NCBI GenBank assembly: GCA_032622095.1
Contig: CP136061.1
Location: 40,429,797-40,493,796, forward strand
Length of the DNA stretch: 64,000 bases
Reading direction: 5' to 3'
From: Siphonodentalium dalli
Taxonomy: Eukaryota; Mollusca; Scaphopoda; Gadilida; Siphonodentaliidae
This document shows, piece by piece, positions 48,801-58,510 of this stretch. Below the pieces are notes generated by a model. The model worked only from the letters and a program-made list of their open reading frames with translations, did not search any database and had not been told where the DNA came from. The position numbers and the translations under genes are program-made. Every line of letters begins with the position of its first letter. Positions within the stretch are counted from its first letter, which is position 1.

Positions 48801-51800
48801 ACACCATGCATGTTTTTTTCCGAATAACGATTAGATAGGAATACCGGTATGTGATATAATTTATACTGCGACCCACCGAGAACTACAAATGCACGCCCTC
48901 GCCAAAAGTTGCAATTTCACATCAAACGATGCCGCCCGACACGCACTCGTGAGCACAATGAATGTTCACGTAACAAAATCAAAGACTGATTTGACAACGT
49001 TGTGTCTTTCAATGTTTGGTGTTTTGCGTGTGTCTTTTGTCGCGCACATTGGTGATGATAACAACTTTACTTTGCTGCATGACATGTGCAACGCTTTCTT
49101 AGTTACACATTTTATTCCCACCGACAAGAAATCTTCAGGCGCAAATGTTTTTAAATTGCTTTACTATTTCACGAATGCGTACAATCATACGTCTTGGCGA
49201 TAATATACTATTTACGCGACGATTATGTTTGGCATATGAACACAACTATAGATTTGAACGAATATGAATATTTCTGCAACGATCGCCGCCCTGGCCTCCA
49301 AGACTAAACTCGGACTCAGTGTTACTAATGCACCGTCCACGCTGGTTTCGACCAAATTCAGATAAATGGAGGATTTACTTTTCCCATTTTTATAAGAAAT
49401 TTAGATTTCGGAAACACAAAAAAAAAAAAAAAATCCGCATGAGTGGAAACCGATATAGGAATCGGGTGCGTAAATCATTTGACGATATGTAAGATAGATG
49501 CTAACAACAAAACTATTACTCCTGAGTCCACGGTGTTTTGCGTAATCCAGTCGCCGTAAGTAATTATAGCTGAGTTCAAAAACCGCCGACGTGATTAAAC
49601 GTGATGTACGTGTACATTTGTAATATGTTACATGTAAACCAGACATGTTCATATGTAATCCGATTGCATTATTATTCATTTATATTCATTACGTATACAT
49701 AATTACGTGCAGCTTACAGGTATTCATTCAATACAAAAGTTATTCATAATCATTTACCTACCGTGTGACGCCTTGTTTCAGTCGTGTTCTCTCCGCGGTG
49801 GAGGGCCGTTAGCGGTAATTTGAACGCGGTTACGAAAAAAATACAGCGGTGTACGGCGGTAACGAACACCAAAAACGCGGTGACCTGCGGTAACCAACGG
49901 TAAAAATACCGTACCAGTACCGCGGGTCAACCGCCCTCCGTCGCGGTACAGAATGATAACCGCGGTATTTTAGTGGTAACACCGCGTTAAGTACCGGCCC
50001 ATAACCTCGTTAAACAGGTCGCTTACTGAGAGCATAGCTGTATTTGTCATTGCGCTAGTCTGCGCATGCGCGAATAAATCAACTTCATATGCGATAGACC
50101 CTTCCCCATATGTAGCAGAACACTGGTTAATATACGCGAGGGTAATTTAAACTGAAATTGTGTGTCTAAATTATGTCTGTTATCTACACACACGGGGAAC
50201 ACGAAATTATATGCCGTAAATATAGCGGCACAGTTCGCTTAAAATATCGTATGTTTTTGTAGATTATATGCTATGCGCATGCGCATATATTTCTACCCGA
50301 TACTAGCGGTCAACCATTCCAAATGCACCATGGGCGCCGCTGACATATGTGGGGGCAATTTAAATATGAAAGTGTCAATGACACTGTAGCTCAACTTAGG
50401 TAGGGGAATAATTTAATGGTTGACAGTAAATGGAGGAATAGGAAAGGTGCTAATTGAAATGTCTAACATGCGCCAAAGGATTTAGTGATGCAAAGAGTAA
50501 AATACAAGATGGCTGCTAGTGGCCATTTTTTTTGGCCAATTGACCCCAAAAGAACTCGTTCCCATCTACGTATAATTGTTAACATCCATGACAAATTTTA
50601 TGAAGATCTGACCAAAGCTACGACATACAAATTTCATGATGATCAGACGAACAGTACGACCTGTAGACCGCGCCAATGGATTGAATTTTGAAATCCAAGA
50701 TGGCCGCTGGCAGCCATGTTTTTTGGCCGAATGACCCCACAATGATTCGTTCCCATCTACATGTCAATGTCAACATTCATGACAAATTTAATAAATATCA
50801 GACCAAAGGTATGACCTGTAGCCCACGCCAAAGGATTTAGTCATGCAAAAAGTAAAATGCTGGTGGCAATGTTTTTTGACCGAATGACCCCAAAACGACT
50901 CGTTCCCATCTACATGTCATTGTTATAATTAATGACAAATTTCATGACCATTTGACCAAAGCTACGACCTGTAGCCCGCACCAAAGGATTTAGTCATGCA
51001 AAGAGTAAAATCCAAGATGGCTGCTGGCGGCAATGTTTTTTGACCAAATGACTCCAAAACGACTCGATCCCATCTACATGTCATTGTTATCATTCATGAC
51101 AAATTTCATGATGATCAGACGAACAGTACGACCTGTAGCCCGCGCCAATGGATTGAATTTTGAAATCCAAGATGGCCGCCAGCAGCCATGTTTTTTGGCC
51201 GAATGACCCGACAATGATTCGTTCCCATTTACATGTCAATGTCAAAGTTCATGACAAATTTTATAAAGATTAGACCAAAGGCACGACCTATAGCCCGCGC
51301 CAAAGGATTTAGTCATGCAAAGAGTAAAATCCAAGATGGCTGCTGGCGGCCATGTTTTTTGGCCGAACGACTCCAAAATCACTCGTTCCCATCTACATGT
51401 CAGTGTTAACATCCATGACAAATTTCATAAACTTCCGACCAACACAACGACATGTAGCCCGCGCCAAAGGATTTAGTCATGCAAAGAGTAAAATCCAAGA
51501 TGGCTGCTGGCAGCCATGTTTTTTGGCCGAACGACCCCAAAATCACTCGTTCCCATCTACATGTCATTATTAACATCAATGACAAATTTCATGATGATCA
51601 GACGAACAGTACGACCTGTAGCCCGCGCCAATGGATTGAATCTTGAAATCCAAGATGGCTGCCAGCGGCCATGTTTTTTGGCCGAATGACCCCAAAATTA
51701 CTCGTTCCCATCTACATGTCAATGTCAACATTCATGACAAATTTCATAAAGATCAGACCAAAGGTACGACCTGTAGCCCGCGCCAAAGGATTTAGTCATG

Positions 51801-54800
51801 CAAAGAGTAAAATACAAGATGGCTGCTGGCGGCCATGTTTTTTGGCCGAACGACACCAAAATCACTCGTTCCCATCTACATGTCATTATTAACATCAATG
51901 ACAAATTTCATGATGATCAGGCGAACAGTACGATCTGTAGCCCGCGCCAATGAATTGAATCTTGAAATCCAAGATGGCTGCCAGCGGCCATGTTTTTAGG
52001 CCGAATAACCCCAAAATGACTCGTTCCCATCTACATGTCAATGTCAACATTCATGACAAATTTCATAAAGATCAGACCAAAGGTACGACCTGTAGCCCGG
52101 GCCAAAGGATTTAGTCATGCAAAGAGTAAAATCCAAGATGGCTGCTGGCGGCCATGTTTTTCGGCCGAACAACTCCAAAATCACTCGTTCCCATCTACAT
52201 GTCATTGTTAACATCCATGACAAATTTCATGATGTTCCGATCAAAGCTACGACCTGTAGCCCGCGCCAAAGGATTTAGTCATGCAAAGAGTAAAATCCAA
52301 GATGGCTGCTGGCGGCCATGTTTATTGGCCGAACGACCCCAAAATGACTCGTTCCCATCTACATGTCAATATTAACATCCATGACAAATTTCATGATGAT
52401 CAGACGAACAGTACGACCTGTAGCCCGCGCCAATGGATTGAATCTTGAAATCCAAGATGGCTGCCAGCGGCCATGTTTTTTGGCAGAATGACCCCAAAAT
52501 GACTCGTTCCCATCTACATGTCAATGTCAACATTCATGACAAATTTCATAAAGATCAGACCAAAGGTACGACCTGTAGCCCGGGCCAAAGGATTTAGTCA
52601 TGCAAAGAGTAAAATCCAAGATGGCTGCTGGCGGCCATATTTTTCGGCCGAACGACCCCAAAATCACTCGTTCCCATCTACATGTCATTGTTAACATCCA
52701 TGACCAATTTCATGATGTTCCGATCGAAGCTACGACCTGTAGCCCGCGCCAAAGGATTTAGTCATGCAAAGAGTAAAATCCAAGATGGCTGCTGGCGGCC
52801 ATGTTTATTGGCCGAACAACCCCAAAATGACTCGTTCCCATCTACATGTCAATATTAACATCCATGACAAATTTCATGATGATCAGACGAACAGTACGAC
52901 CTGTAGCCCGCGCCAATGGATTGAATTTTGAAATCTAAGATGGCCACCAGCGGCCATGTTTTTTGGCCGAATGACCCCACATTGATTCGTTCCCATCTAC
53001 ATGTCAATGTCAACATTCATGACAAATTTCATAAAGATTAGACCAAAGGTACAACCTGTAGCCCGCGCCAAAGGATTTAGTCATGCAAAGAGTAAAATCC
53101 AAGATGGCTGCTGGCGGCCATGTTTTTTGGCCGAACAACTCCAAAATCACTCGTTCCCATCTATATGACAGTGTTAACATCCATGACAAATTTCATAAAC
53201 TTCCGACCAAAACAACGACCTGTAGCCCGCGCCAAAGGATTTAGTCATGCAAAGAGTAAAATCCAAGATGGCTGCTGGCAGCCATGTTTTTTGGCCGAAC
53301 GACCCCAAAATCACTCGTTCCCATCTACATGTCATTATTAACATCAATGACAAATTTCATGATGATCAGATGAACAGTACGACCTGTAGGCCGCGCCAAT
53401 GGATTGAATCTTGAAATCCAAAATGGCTGCCAGCGGCCATGTTTTTTGGCCGAATGACCCAAAAATGACTCGTTCCCATCTACATGTCAATGTCAACATT
53501 CATGACAAATTTCATGAAGATCAGACCAAAGGTACAACCTGTAGCCCGCGCCAAAGGAAATTGTTGACGGACACACGCACACACGGACACACGGACGACG
53601 GATGCCAAACCATGGCAATAGCTCAAACTTACAAGTAAGTTGAGCTAATAAATCAGTGGGTCTGACACTCGTTATACTATATATAAATTTGCTACCGAAT
53701 CATGTCGTCGCTGCACCGAAATATCGGTGTTACGGGATATAGTCACGGTTCGTTTGCACCTAAATATCGGTGTTACGGGTTCAAAGGGTTAATAAGGTGC
53801 ATATAATAAAAAGAATACCTACAGTTTTTCGTTTGAATGCCTGAAACATCTCATTCGTGTCTGGAAAGAAATATGGAATTTTCAATGCTCGTGAAAATTT
53901 GATATTTCTTTCCAGACAATCATGAGATATTTCGGTATTCAAACAAAAAATTGTAGGTATTCTGTATCCCATCACATTCTTTGGTAGACATGCTATAACT
54001 AATATGCAAATAATACCTCTTTTTGGACACGTGGTTTAATAGAAGCTCCACTCTCCGATCCCTGATTTGAGTTGCCTGTGTCACTGTTTGGAGGTGAAGT
54101 ACTCCTTGTTTCACCATCGGCAGCCTCACTGCTGCCATCCTTGGTAGCCTGACTGCTGTCACCCTCATTAGCCTCATTGCTGCTGCCCTTGGTAGCCTGA
54201 CTGCTGTCACCCTCGGTAGCCTCATTGCTGCTGCCCTTGGTAGCCTGACTGCTGTCACCCTCGGTAGCCTCATTGCTGCTGCCCTTGGTAGCCTGACTGC
54301 TGTCACCCTCGGTAGCCTCATTGCTGCTGCCCTTGGTAGCCTCACTGCCATCACCTTCAGGAGCCTCACTGCTTCCTTCCTTTTGACTCTCACTGCTATC
54401 ACCCTCGGGAGCCTCACTGCTGCTAACCTCAGGAGCTTGACTGCTGCCCTCGGGAGTCTCGTTGGCTCCATCGGCAGCCCCGCTGCTCCCACACTCTGAG
54501 CTGGCGGGCGTGGTGTGACTAGATTCAGTGTATGATGATTGGAGGAGCTGGAGAGATGATGATGTAATGTTGGCATGACGACTTTCACATCCCGATGTAT
54601 CCATGGGCTCCTCTTTACTATCCTGAGATTCAGTGGACGCCGTATTCTCAGAACTGGCAGGGCTCTCCAATCTACTGGCCTGAGAAGTCAATATATATAA
54701 AATGAATTAGCATTATGTCTCAAAGGTTTAGTCTTAACATTTTTTAATAAACAGACTTGTCTGGTTTCAATATAAAAATATACTTATTTTCCAAATCTCT

Positions 54801-57800
54801 TTTCTAAATTTCTATAAACTACTCCTGGATGATGCCTCATAACTTTGATCATGATGGACGAGGAAACCAGTACTTGTACAAATTTGGCACCAGAACCTTA
54901 AACACCCCCATCTCTTTAATATGTCTTACAGCTACCTTCCTCTTCCATCACGACATGCATTCACCTATTTTATACTCCTATCATGTGAAAAATTATATGA
55001 CGACAGAACAATCAGCCGTTTTACAATTCTGTATTCCTTTGTTGACTTGAAGATAGCCGTGGGTTCCATTTGTCAGTTGACTTATACTGGTTTTTATCAC
55101 CCCATTTGAAGTTACTAGATCATAACTGGACTTATCAATATAGCAATGAAAATATTGAGTCGAGCTGAGTCGGGAGCATAATAATAATCGGGGCCCTGCG
55201 GATCAGTTTTCAATTTTGTTTTCAATTTTCAAAAATGTTTAAATTCTACTTTTGGCATAAAAATATAATAAAATCTATTTTTTTTTTGGGTACGTTTTTA
55301 AAATTCCATTAACTGCTCCAGCTACCACCTCAAAATTCATAATAATACTAGAGCCCTGTGAATCAGTGGTTTTCATTTTTAATTGAATCTTGAATTGTAT
55401 CAGGAAAAAGATTCGAAAATCGCATTGAAGCTCGATTCGATTCGTTGTTTTAAGTCTATCATGGATGAAGATATGAAACTATTCGGAGAACACTTAAATT
55501 ATAACCGTAACAAAATCAAAACATCAAAAAGATAAGAAATCATCAATAGTATAACCTAATAATATGAATACGTTCTCTGTGAAATAGATTTTTACTGAAA
55601 TTGGTAATTTGTGTCATTTTGAACTCCTTGACTTGTGGCAGTATACAGAGTGGAGGCTGTCGAGGTTTGCCCATTGATTTTTCATGTGACCCGCATTTTA
55701 TGGAATCTGTCAATCATTATTGGAGTTGGAGGATATAATAATAAACCACCTGTTGATGTAATTTGCCCTTACCTGGCCTGAGGAAGACCCGGAATTCATA
55801 ACTAGTACGACAGATTTGGCTGGACTTCCAGGGGTATTACTTTTTGTACACGTTAAGCGAACAATATTTGCTGGAAGAACTGTTGTTTGATCCCCGGGCT
55901 GTGATGAGCTGACCTGAGAGCTATCCGAGCATTCTTTCTGACCATTCTCCGCATCAGGCAGCTTTGATGCAGTCTACAAAATAAGAACTGATTTTAGCAT
56001 AATAATAATAATAATTTATAGTTTTTATATAGCGCTTTTAACACATTTTTTATTACCCTAGTTGTTGAGAAATGCCGAATCTAATGGGTGCTGCCATTTT
56101 ACAGGTGCTTCACTAGAGCGGCGAGACATGCACACGCACATACATATACATGAACATACTCTTGCCCAACAAGGGTACCTATTTCGTGTTTACCCTGCTG
56201 GACAAAACAAGTGTCCACTTAACCGACTTAACCACGCCACTGCGGCCGAAATGCAACTACACCGCGGCTCCACTGGCTAACTACAGTTGGGCCGCTGTGT
56301 ACTTGCCATTCGGTCATGGTGTAGTTGCTGCAGTGTACGTTCATTAAACTGAAAAAAGACGATACAAACCAGAAATATAACCACAGTGTACATGCCATTC
56401 GGCCGCGTTGTAGTTGCCTTTCGGCCATGGTGTACTTGCTGTTTGGCCGCGGTGTACTTGCCGTTCGGCCGCGGTGCTCAACTGCAGTTACAAACTCTGA
56501 CACCGCGGCCGAACGGCAAATACACCACAGTGCCAATGGACACTTGTGTTGTCCAACGGGGTAGTCCAGCGGGGTAGGTACGATGAATCAGTCACAGTAC
56601 GGGTGACCTTGCTCGAGGGTCACAACTTGGTGTGACATTTAAGGTGTGACATTTAAACAGCGTACGACTCTGCAGTAACACACCGTATAATCTGACCAAA
56701 CCACTGCTGTGGCAGTCTCAATATACAGCAGCTGGGCGCGAAATCACAATGCTGTGTTGACAGCATTACAAGTCCAGACCTCAGCCCCTAATAATTTTAT
56801 GCTAAACTCTACAACTATTCAACAAATTTACCAAAGTCTCAAATAAAATGGCAAGAAATATTTGCTGTGAATTCCTGAGCCTTAACACATTTAACATGAT
56901 GTCTGGCACCAAGAGACAATGGCTGCAATACAGGATCAAACACAAAATTTATCAAAATGGTCAATACAGAACAAAATTATAAATGTAATCGATGTAAAAT
57001 ACACAATAAATATATTTGTTTGAAAATATTTTATTTTTACAATGTTGGTTTAAAAAGCTGTCGGCGAGTTCGTAAACCAATTAAATTGATGCTGCCTTAT
57101 TAGACAAATAAATTTTATAAAATTTTGAACCTATTTTGAGAAAAAAATTCACTTTTTATCGTCGACAAAGAGGAAGAATATCGTAAGAAATATGACAATG
57201 AAAGCACACATTAACTAGTAATGTGCATCTACTTTGCACTAATAAGTCACATATTCATCCCTCTGACTTTAGCAGCAAAATTGGTGATGGGGGTGGGTCT
57301 GATTCTTCACGCATGCACAGAGAAACACTTTTTATCATTGGCAAAGGAGAAGAATTTGTTATAAATAGTGCGACCAAACACAGTCGCAATAATATTCATG
57401 TACATTGAACGTGGAATAGACTGCTTTGCTGAAATTCCATGTGACCTATTTCACCACACACTAGTTCAGTTAGCATAGTAGATTGCCATATAGTTGAGTG
57501 CGAAGATGTCCCATCTAAGAGAATTATGATGAGTTACATAGTCGGAAACACTATAATGTCAGATGCCTGGGGTGGGGACCAATTAACATTTGAGGACGTC
57601 AGGGTTCAAAGGGTTAATGTTGTCATCTCATTACTTACAGCTTCTGGTTCGACCATCTCATTCGACCATGTAGGCTTTGGTCTTGGTATGTAGAACACAC
57701 TGTCTTCACTGATTTTACCAGGGAAACAGATGATCGCCAGGAACCAGTGAGAACTGTAAACAATAGCATTATGGTCATTAATAATAATTACCCATGTTCT

Positions 57801-58359
57801 CAGGCGAATTATATATAAAATAATTACGCCTGGTGTCCCACCGAAAAGGTGGCTCTTTTTCTTAACTCTGCCAAAATTCACCGGACCAGGACCAAATTCA
57901 AACTTGGCCTTTGTCTTCTGAAATTTGAACCATGTACCAAATATCAAGAGATTCAGTTGAATTTTTAAAATATCAGATAACTAAAAGTAAAGTTATCCGG
58001 AAACCAAAATAATCAGGAAATTTTAAGTTGACAAGGACCATAACCTTGACAAAAAAAGGCGGACATGACCTGTATCTCTCAAATAACATTGCTTTGTGCT
58101 ATTTTAATAAAATAAAAGTTCAAACAAAAATGTTCATCGTTACTTAATTATATTATTAACTCTACTTAATTAAAGAGCACATCAGTGTTTACAAACATGG
58201 AAGAGTTTCACACTGGGCCAAATGCTTGCCTCACCTCGCTGTGCCCAAATTAAGGGTCTATCTTACCTTTCATTGATGGGAACTATGATGAAATCTTTCT
58301 CAAACAGATCAACATGTCTTGTCCACGTTTTCACCCTCGCATGCCTCTTATCTACTGGT
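33695..58359 (-). CDS. SENP6/SENP7-type SUMO isopeptidase, 3' eight exons (5' end beyond the window)
   Basis: Join on the minus strand: 58359-58267, 57753-57639, 55973-55773, 54679-54017, 45192-45107, 44069-44001, 36737-36587, 33871-33695. Every junction is AG/GT and in phase, giving 517 residues then TGA. This is the C-terminal catalytic (C48, Ulp1-like) region: His33 in [15 protein letters not shown], Asp393 in [10 protein letters not shown], Gln440 and Cys446 in [16 protein letters not shown]. The Gln-Cys spacing of six is normal for the family. In simple Ulp1/SENP enzymes His and Asp are less than 20 residues apart. Here about 340 extra residues lie between them, as in SENP6/SENP7, which carry loops in the catalytic domain and trim poly-SUMO chains in the nucleus. 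The insert (exons 3-5) is Ser/Glu-rich with a 16-residue repeat. The introns total 23 kb and are almost entirely repeats. Whether it is closer to SENP6 or SENP7 cannot be decided. Confidence 0.93.
33911..33949 (-). repeat. short duplicate of the SENP exon 8 acceptor region
   Basis: ATGAATAATCCATTATCGTC, then GCCTGTAAAGAAAA, repeats the exon-8 start and its polypyrimidine acceptor (33853-33884) directly upstream of it. Confidence 0.75.
34016..34414. mobile_element. hAT-type two-hairpin MITE, CTGAGTTTAGTGTG end variant
   Basis: The outer ends are CTGAGTTTAGTGTG / CACACTAAACTCAG. Both GAGGTCC.CAGA.GGTGAATT hairpins are present. It sits between exon 8 and the exon-8 duplicate and truncates the latter. 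Confidence 0.75.
34421..34525 (-). pseudogene. duplicated 5' fragment of SENP exon 8 with its acceptor
   Basis: On the minus strand an intact acceptor (TTTCTTTACAG) at 34480 precedes GAGAGGATAACGG..., which reads [20 protein letters not shown]. This corresponds to the first ~20 residues of exon 8 with five or so changes. The upstream intron bases (TGACTGATTATATTTTC) are duplicated too. Homology ends at ~34421, where the MITE begins. The frame is still open but the C-terminal part is missing, so this is a decoy or pseudo-exon unless spliced in some way. Confidence 0.8.
34543..35669. mobile_element. degraded hAT element (CAGGGTATC ends)
   Basis: CAGGGTATCTGC at the left and GCGGATACCCTG at the right are inverted. 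Subterminal regions are full of CAAGGAGTTTCAAGGA motifs in opposite orientation at each end. It encloses a BED-finger remnant on the minus strand, so it derives from an autonomous hAT with most of the transposase deleted. Confidence 0.7.
34874..35080 (-). pseudogene. BED zinc-finger remnant of a hAT transposase
   Basis: The 68-codon frame reads [20 protein letters not shown] then a C-x2-C ([14 protein letters not shown]) pattern, which is the first half of a BED-type finger as found at the N-terminus of hAT transposases. The expected His pair after ~20 residues is replaced by unrelated residues. No DDE or RNase-H-like part follows. It is non-functional. Confidence 0.6.
36085..36170. repeat. 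reverse copy of the CACGGGTCG repeat
   Basis: TGTGACCCATGTCTAGCACA...CATAAAAC and GATGTGTAGCACATCATGTC correspond to sequences around 7600-7700 in the opposite orientation. Confidence 0.4.
36587..36737 (-). CDS. SENP exon 7, catalytic cysteine
   Basis: It begins with the base completing Glu409 and encodes [20 protein letters not shown]... then [20 protein letters not shown] and NSFFK. Cys446 is the nucleophile and Gln440 the oxyanion-hole residue. Splice ends are TTTACAG|GTATCT and TTCAAG|GTATGA. Confidence 0.95.
36850..37345 (+). repeat. bivalve-type 'GGGCCATAACTC' tandem repeat with CAGACAGA microsatellite
   Basis: About three ~165-bp units carry CCATATTCAAACTTGA, CACATACCAAATTTGG, AGTTATCATCCGGA and GGCCATAACTC. 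The array ends in GGACAGACAGACAGATGGAC. The same family occurs at 44290-45080 and 57870-58080. The design (tandem core plus microsatellite) is that of Helitron-like non-autonomous elements. Confidence 0.65.
37427..37564. mobile_element. shortened TA palindromic MITE
   Basis: CAGTAATGCTCTTAATTAAT and mirror, with the arms cut at GTCGGAAATATCCTGAAAAG so that the central part of the hairpin is gone. Confidence 0.75.
37636..43868 (+). repeat. 38-bp satellite, ~164 tandem units, in SENP intron 6
   Basis: The unit is GATAACAAACTGTATGTTAA followed by CACTGTTTATCATGGAAT. The main variants are CACTG or CGATG before TTTA, and TTATC or TTACC. Each unit holds the inverted pair TTATCAT-GGA-ATGATAA and an HpaI palindrome GTTAAC. 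Irregular units are at ~41716 (insertion), ~42350 (4-bp loss) and ~42690 (8-bp gain). Marker variants recur at exact multiples of 38, showing higher-order duplication. All frames are closed by TAA, so it is not coding. Confidence 0.98.
44001..44069 (-). CDS. SENP exon 6, catalytic aspartate
   Basis: The 69-base exon completes Arg386 and encodes [20 protein letters not shown] then LR and the start of Glu409. Asp393 is the catalytic acid. Ends are TCTTGCAG|GCCATG and GAGAGA|GTAAGT. Confidence 0.95.
44290..45080 (+). repeat. diverged GGGCCATAAC-type repeat units
   Basis: Units with AAAGGGCCATAAC, GGACTTGACCTGTATTTTTA, TCAGATAAATTAATCCAAAT and two terminal pieces (CCAGTCTGTGTCCACAGATG / CCAGTCTTTGTCCACAGACG, then GGACAGACAGAC) match the family at 36850. 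The open frames here are by-products. Confidence 0.55.
45107..45192 (-). CDS. SENP exon 5 (end of the catalytic-domain insert)
   Basis: It encodes [28 protein letters not shown] and two bases of Arg386. Phases fit exons 4 and 6 exactly. LVTIDE is a hydrophobic-then-acidic stretch like a SUMO-interacting motif; that reading is inference. Splice ends TTTTCCAG|TATAAG and TTCAG|GTGAGT. Stretch 45200-46359 holds nothing else that I can support. Confidence 0.85.
47478..50024. mobile_element. 2.5 kb element with GCGGTA-rich subterminal regions
   Basis: Ends AAGCGACCTGTTTTAACGAG and CTCGTTAAACAGGTCGCTT are inverted. About 220 bp inside each end is crowded with GCGGTA/TACCGC in both orientations, and the ~2 kb middle is AT-rich. 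The subterminal clusters look like transposase binding sites. The internal frames (e.g. 48889-49203, 104 codons) match nothing I know. No target duplication was found. Confidence 0.75.
50366..53650 (+). mobile_element. pearl-like element with ~19-unit core
   Basis: It starts ATGAAAGTGTCAATGACACT and GTAGCTCAACTTAGGTAGGG. About 19 units of 155-165 bp follow (50475-53555), then GACGGACACACGCACACACG and ACTTACAAGTAAGTTGAGCT. The ends match the six-unit copy at 30688-31841, so the core has expanded about threefold. The 73-codon frames starting MFFGR are unit by-products. Confidence 0.8.
54017..54679 (-). CDS. SENP exon 4, Ser/Glu-rich insert with coding minisatellite
   Basis: A 221-codon phase 0-0 exon (TTCTCAG|GCCAGT, AAAGAG|GTATTA). 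It starts [20 protein letters not shown] and continues with Ser, Glu, Ala and Gly. Four tandem copies of [16 protein letters not shown] (48 bp each) lie at about 54130-54345. The acidic Ser-rich character suggests a disordered, possibly phosphorylated loop between catalytic His and Asp. Reading past the donor the frame stops within a few codons, which supports splicing. Confidence 0.88.
55773..55973 (-). CDS. SENP exon 3 (insert)
   Basis: 67 codons, phase 0-0, between TTTTGTAG|ACTGCA and GGCCAG|GTAAGG. The sequence runs [20 protein letters not shown]..., with [12 protein letters not shown] near its end, a hydrophobic patch followed by Ser that could be a SUMO-interacting motif (inference). 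Stretch 54700-55772 is intron with only weak duplicated sequence. Confidence 0.87.
56174..56580. mobile_element. ~400-bp element with GCCGCGGTGTA subterminal repeats
   Basis: The ends GGTACCT...ACCCTGCTGGACAAAACAAG and TTGTGTTGTCCAACGGGGTA...GTACC are inverted, followed inwards by GTGTCCA. The interior repeats GTGTACTTGCC.TTCGGCC and its reverse at least seven times. No coding capacity is seen. Confidence 0.6.
57602..57617. repeat. lone end of the CCCTTTGAACCC TTAA family
   Basis: GGGTTCAAAGGGTTAA is identical to the right end of the 46364-53788 element. The partner end was not found. It lies 21 bases from the 3' side of SENP exon 2. Confidence 0.5.
57639..57753 (-). CDS. SENP exon 2 of the window, catalytic histidine
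   Basis: Completes Ser31 and encodes [20 protein letters not shown] then [18 protein letters not shown]. His33 is the catalytic base. Ends TTTACAG|TTCTCA and GAAGCT|GTAAGT. Confidence 0.95.
57870..58080 (+). repeat. GGACCATAAC-type repeat fragment
   Basis: CACCGGACCAGGACCAAATT, CAAACTTGGCC, GATTCAGTTGAATTT and AAGGACCATAAC match the first part of the array at 36850. Confidence 0.6.
58267..58359 (-). CDS. SENP exon 1 of the window
   Basis: 93 bases: one base, 30 codons and two bases. Encodes [20 protein letters not shown] then [10 protein letters not shown], the R..VK.WT....F.KD.I..P.NE block that always precedes the catalytic His in SENP6/7. The other two frames contain stops. Ends TTTCAG|ACCAGT and GAAAG|GTAAGA. 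The upstream exons must be to the right of the window. Confidence 0.93.
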
Positions 58360-58510
58360 CTGAAATGTAAAGCAGTTTAATTTTGTTTAATTATCATTTA
58401 TTCAATTTCTGTTGATGTGTTTGGTTACATATGAATTTCCTGTAATAAAGAGCATTTTGGTAAAACATTTATGTTGACATTTTTAACTATCCATTATCAG
58501 CCCTCTTGAA

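Larger units (their letters stand above)
46364..53788. mobile_element. 7.4 kb TTAA-bounded composite element
   Basis: CCCTTTGAACCC (46364) and GGGTTCAAAGGG (ends 53788) are inverted and flanked by TTAA (46360-46363, 53789-53792). Its own sequence is 46364-47477, 50025-50365 and 53651-53788. Two other elements are nested inside. Own sequence includes diverged duplicates (AGACAGTGTCTAGT at 46439 and 46818; GCGCGA.TAA.TCAACTT at 47087 and 50069). A lone right end of the same type (GGGTTCAAAGGGTTAA) lies at 57602-57617. Confidence 0.65.

Noticed and set aside
48889-49203. 104-codon frame in the GCGGTA element
   Set aside because: No similarity to transposases or other families that I can recognise; not enough to call a gene.
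53920-54588. 222-codon minus-strand frame rich in Arg, Leu and Ala
   Set aside because: It is an out-of-frame reading of the SENP exon 4 minisatellite; the other frame has exact splice phases with its neighbours.
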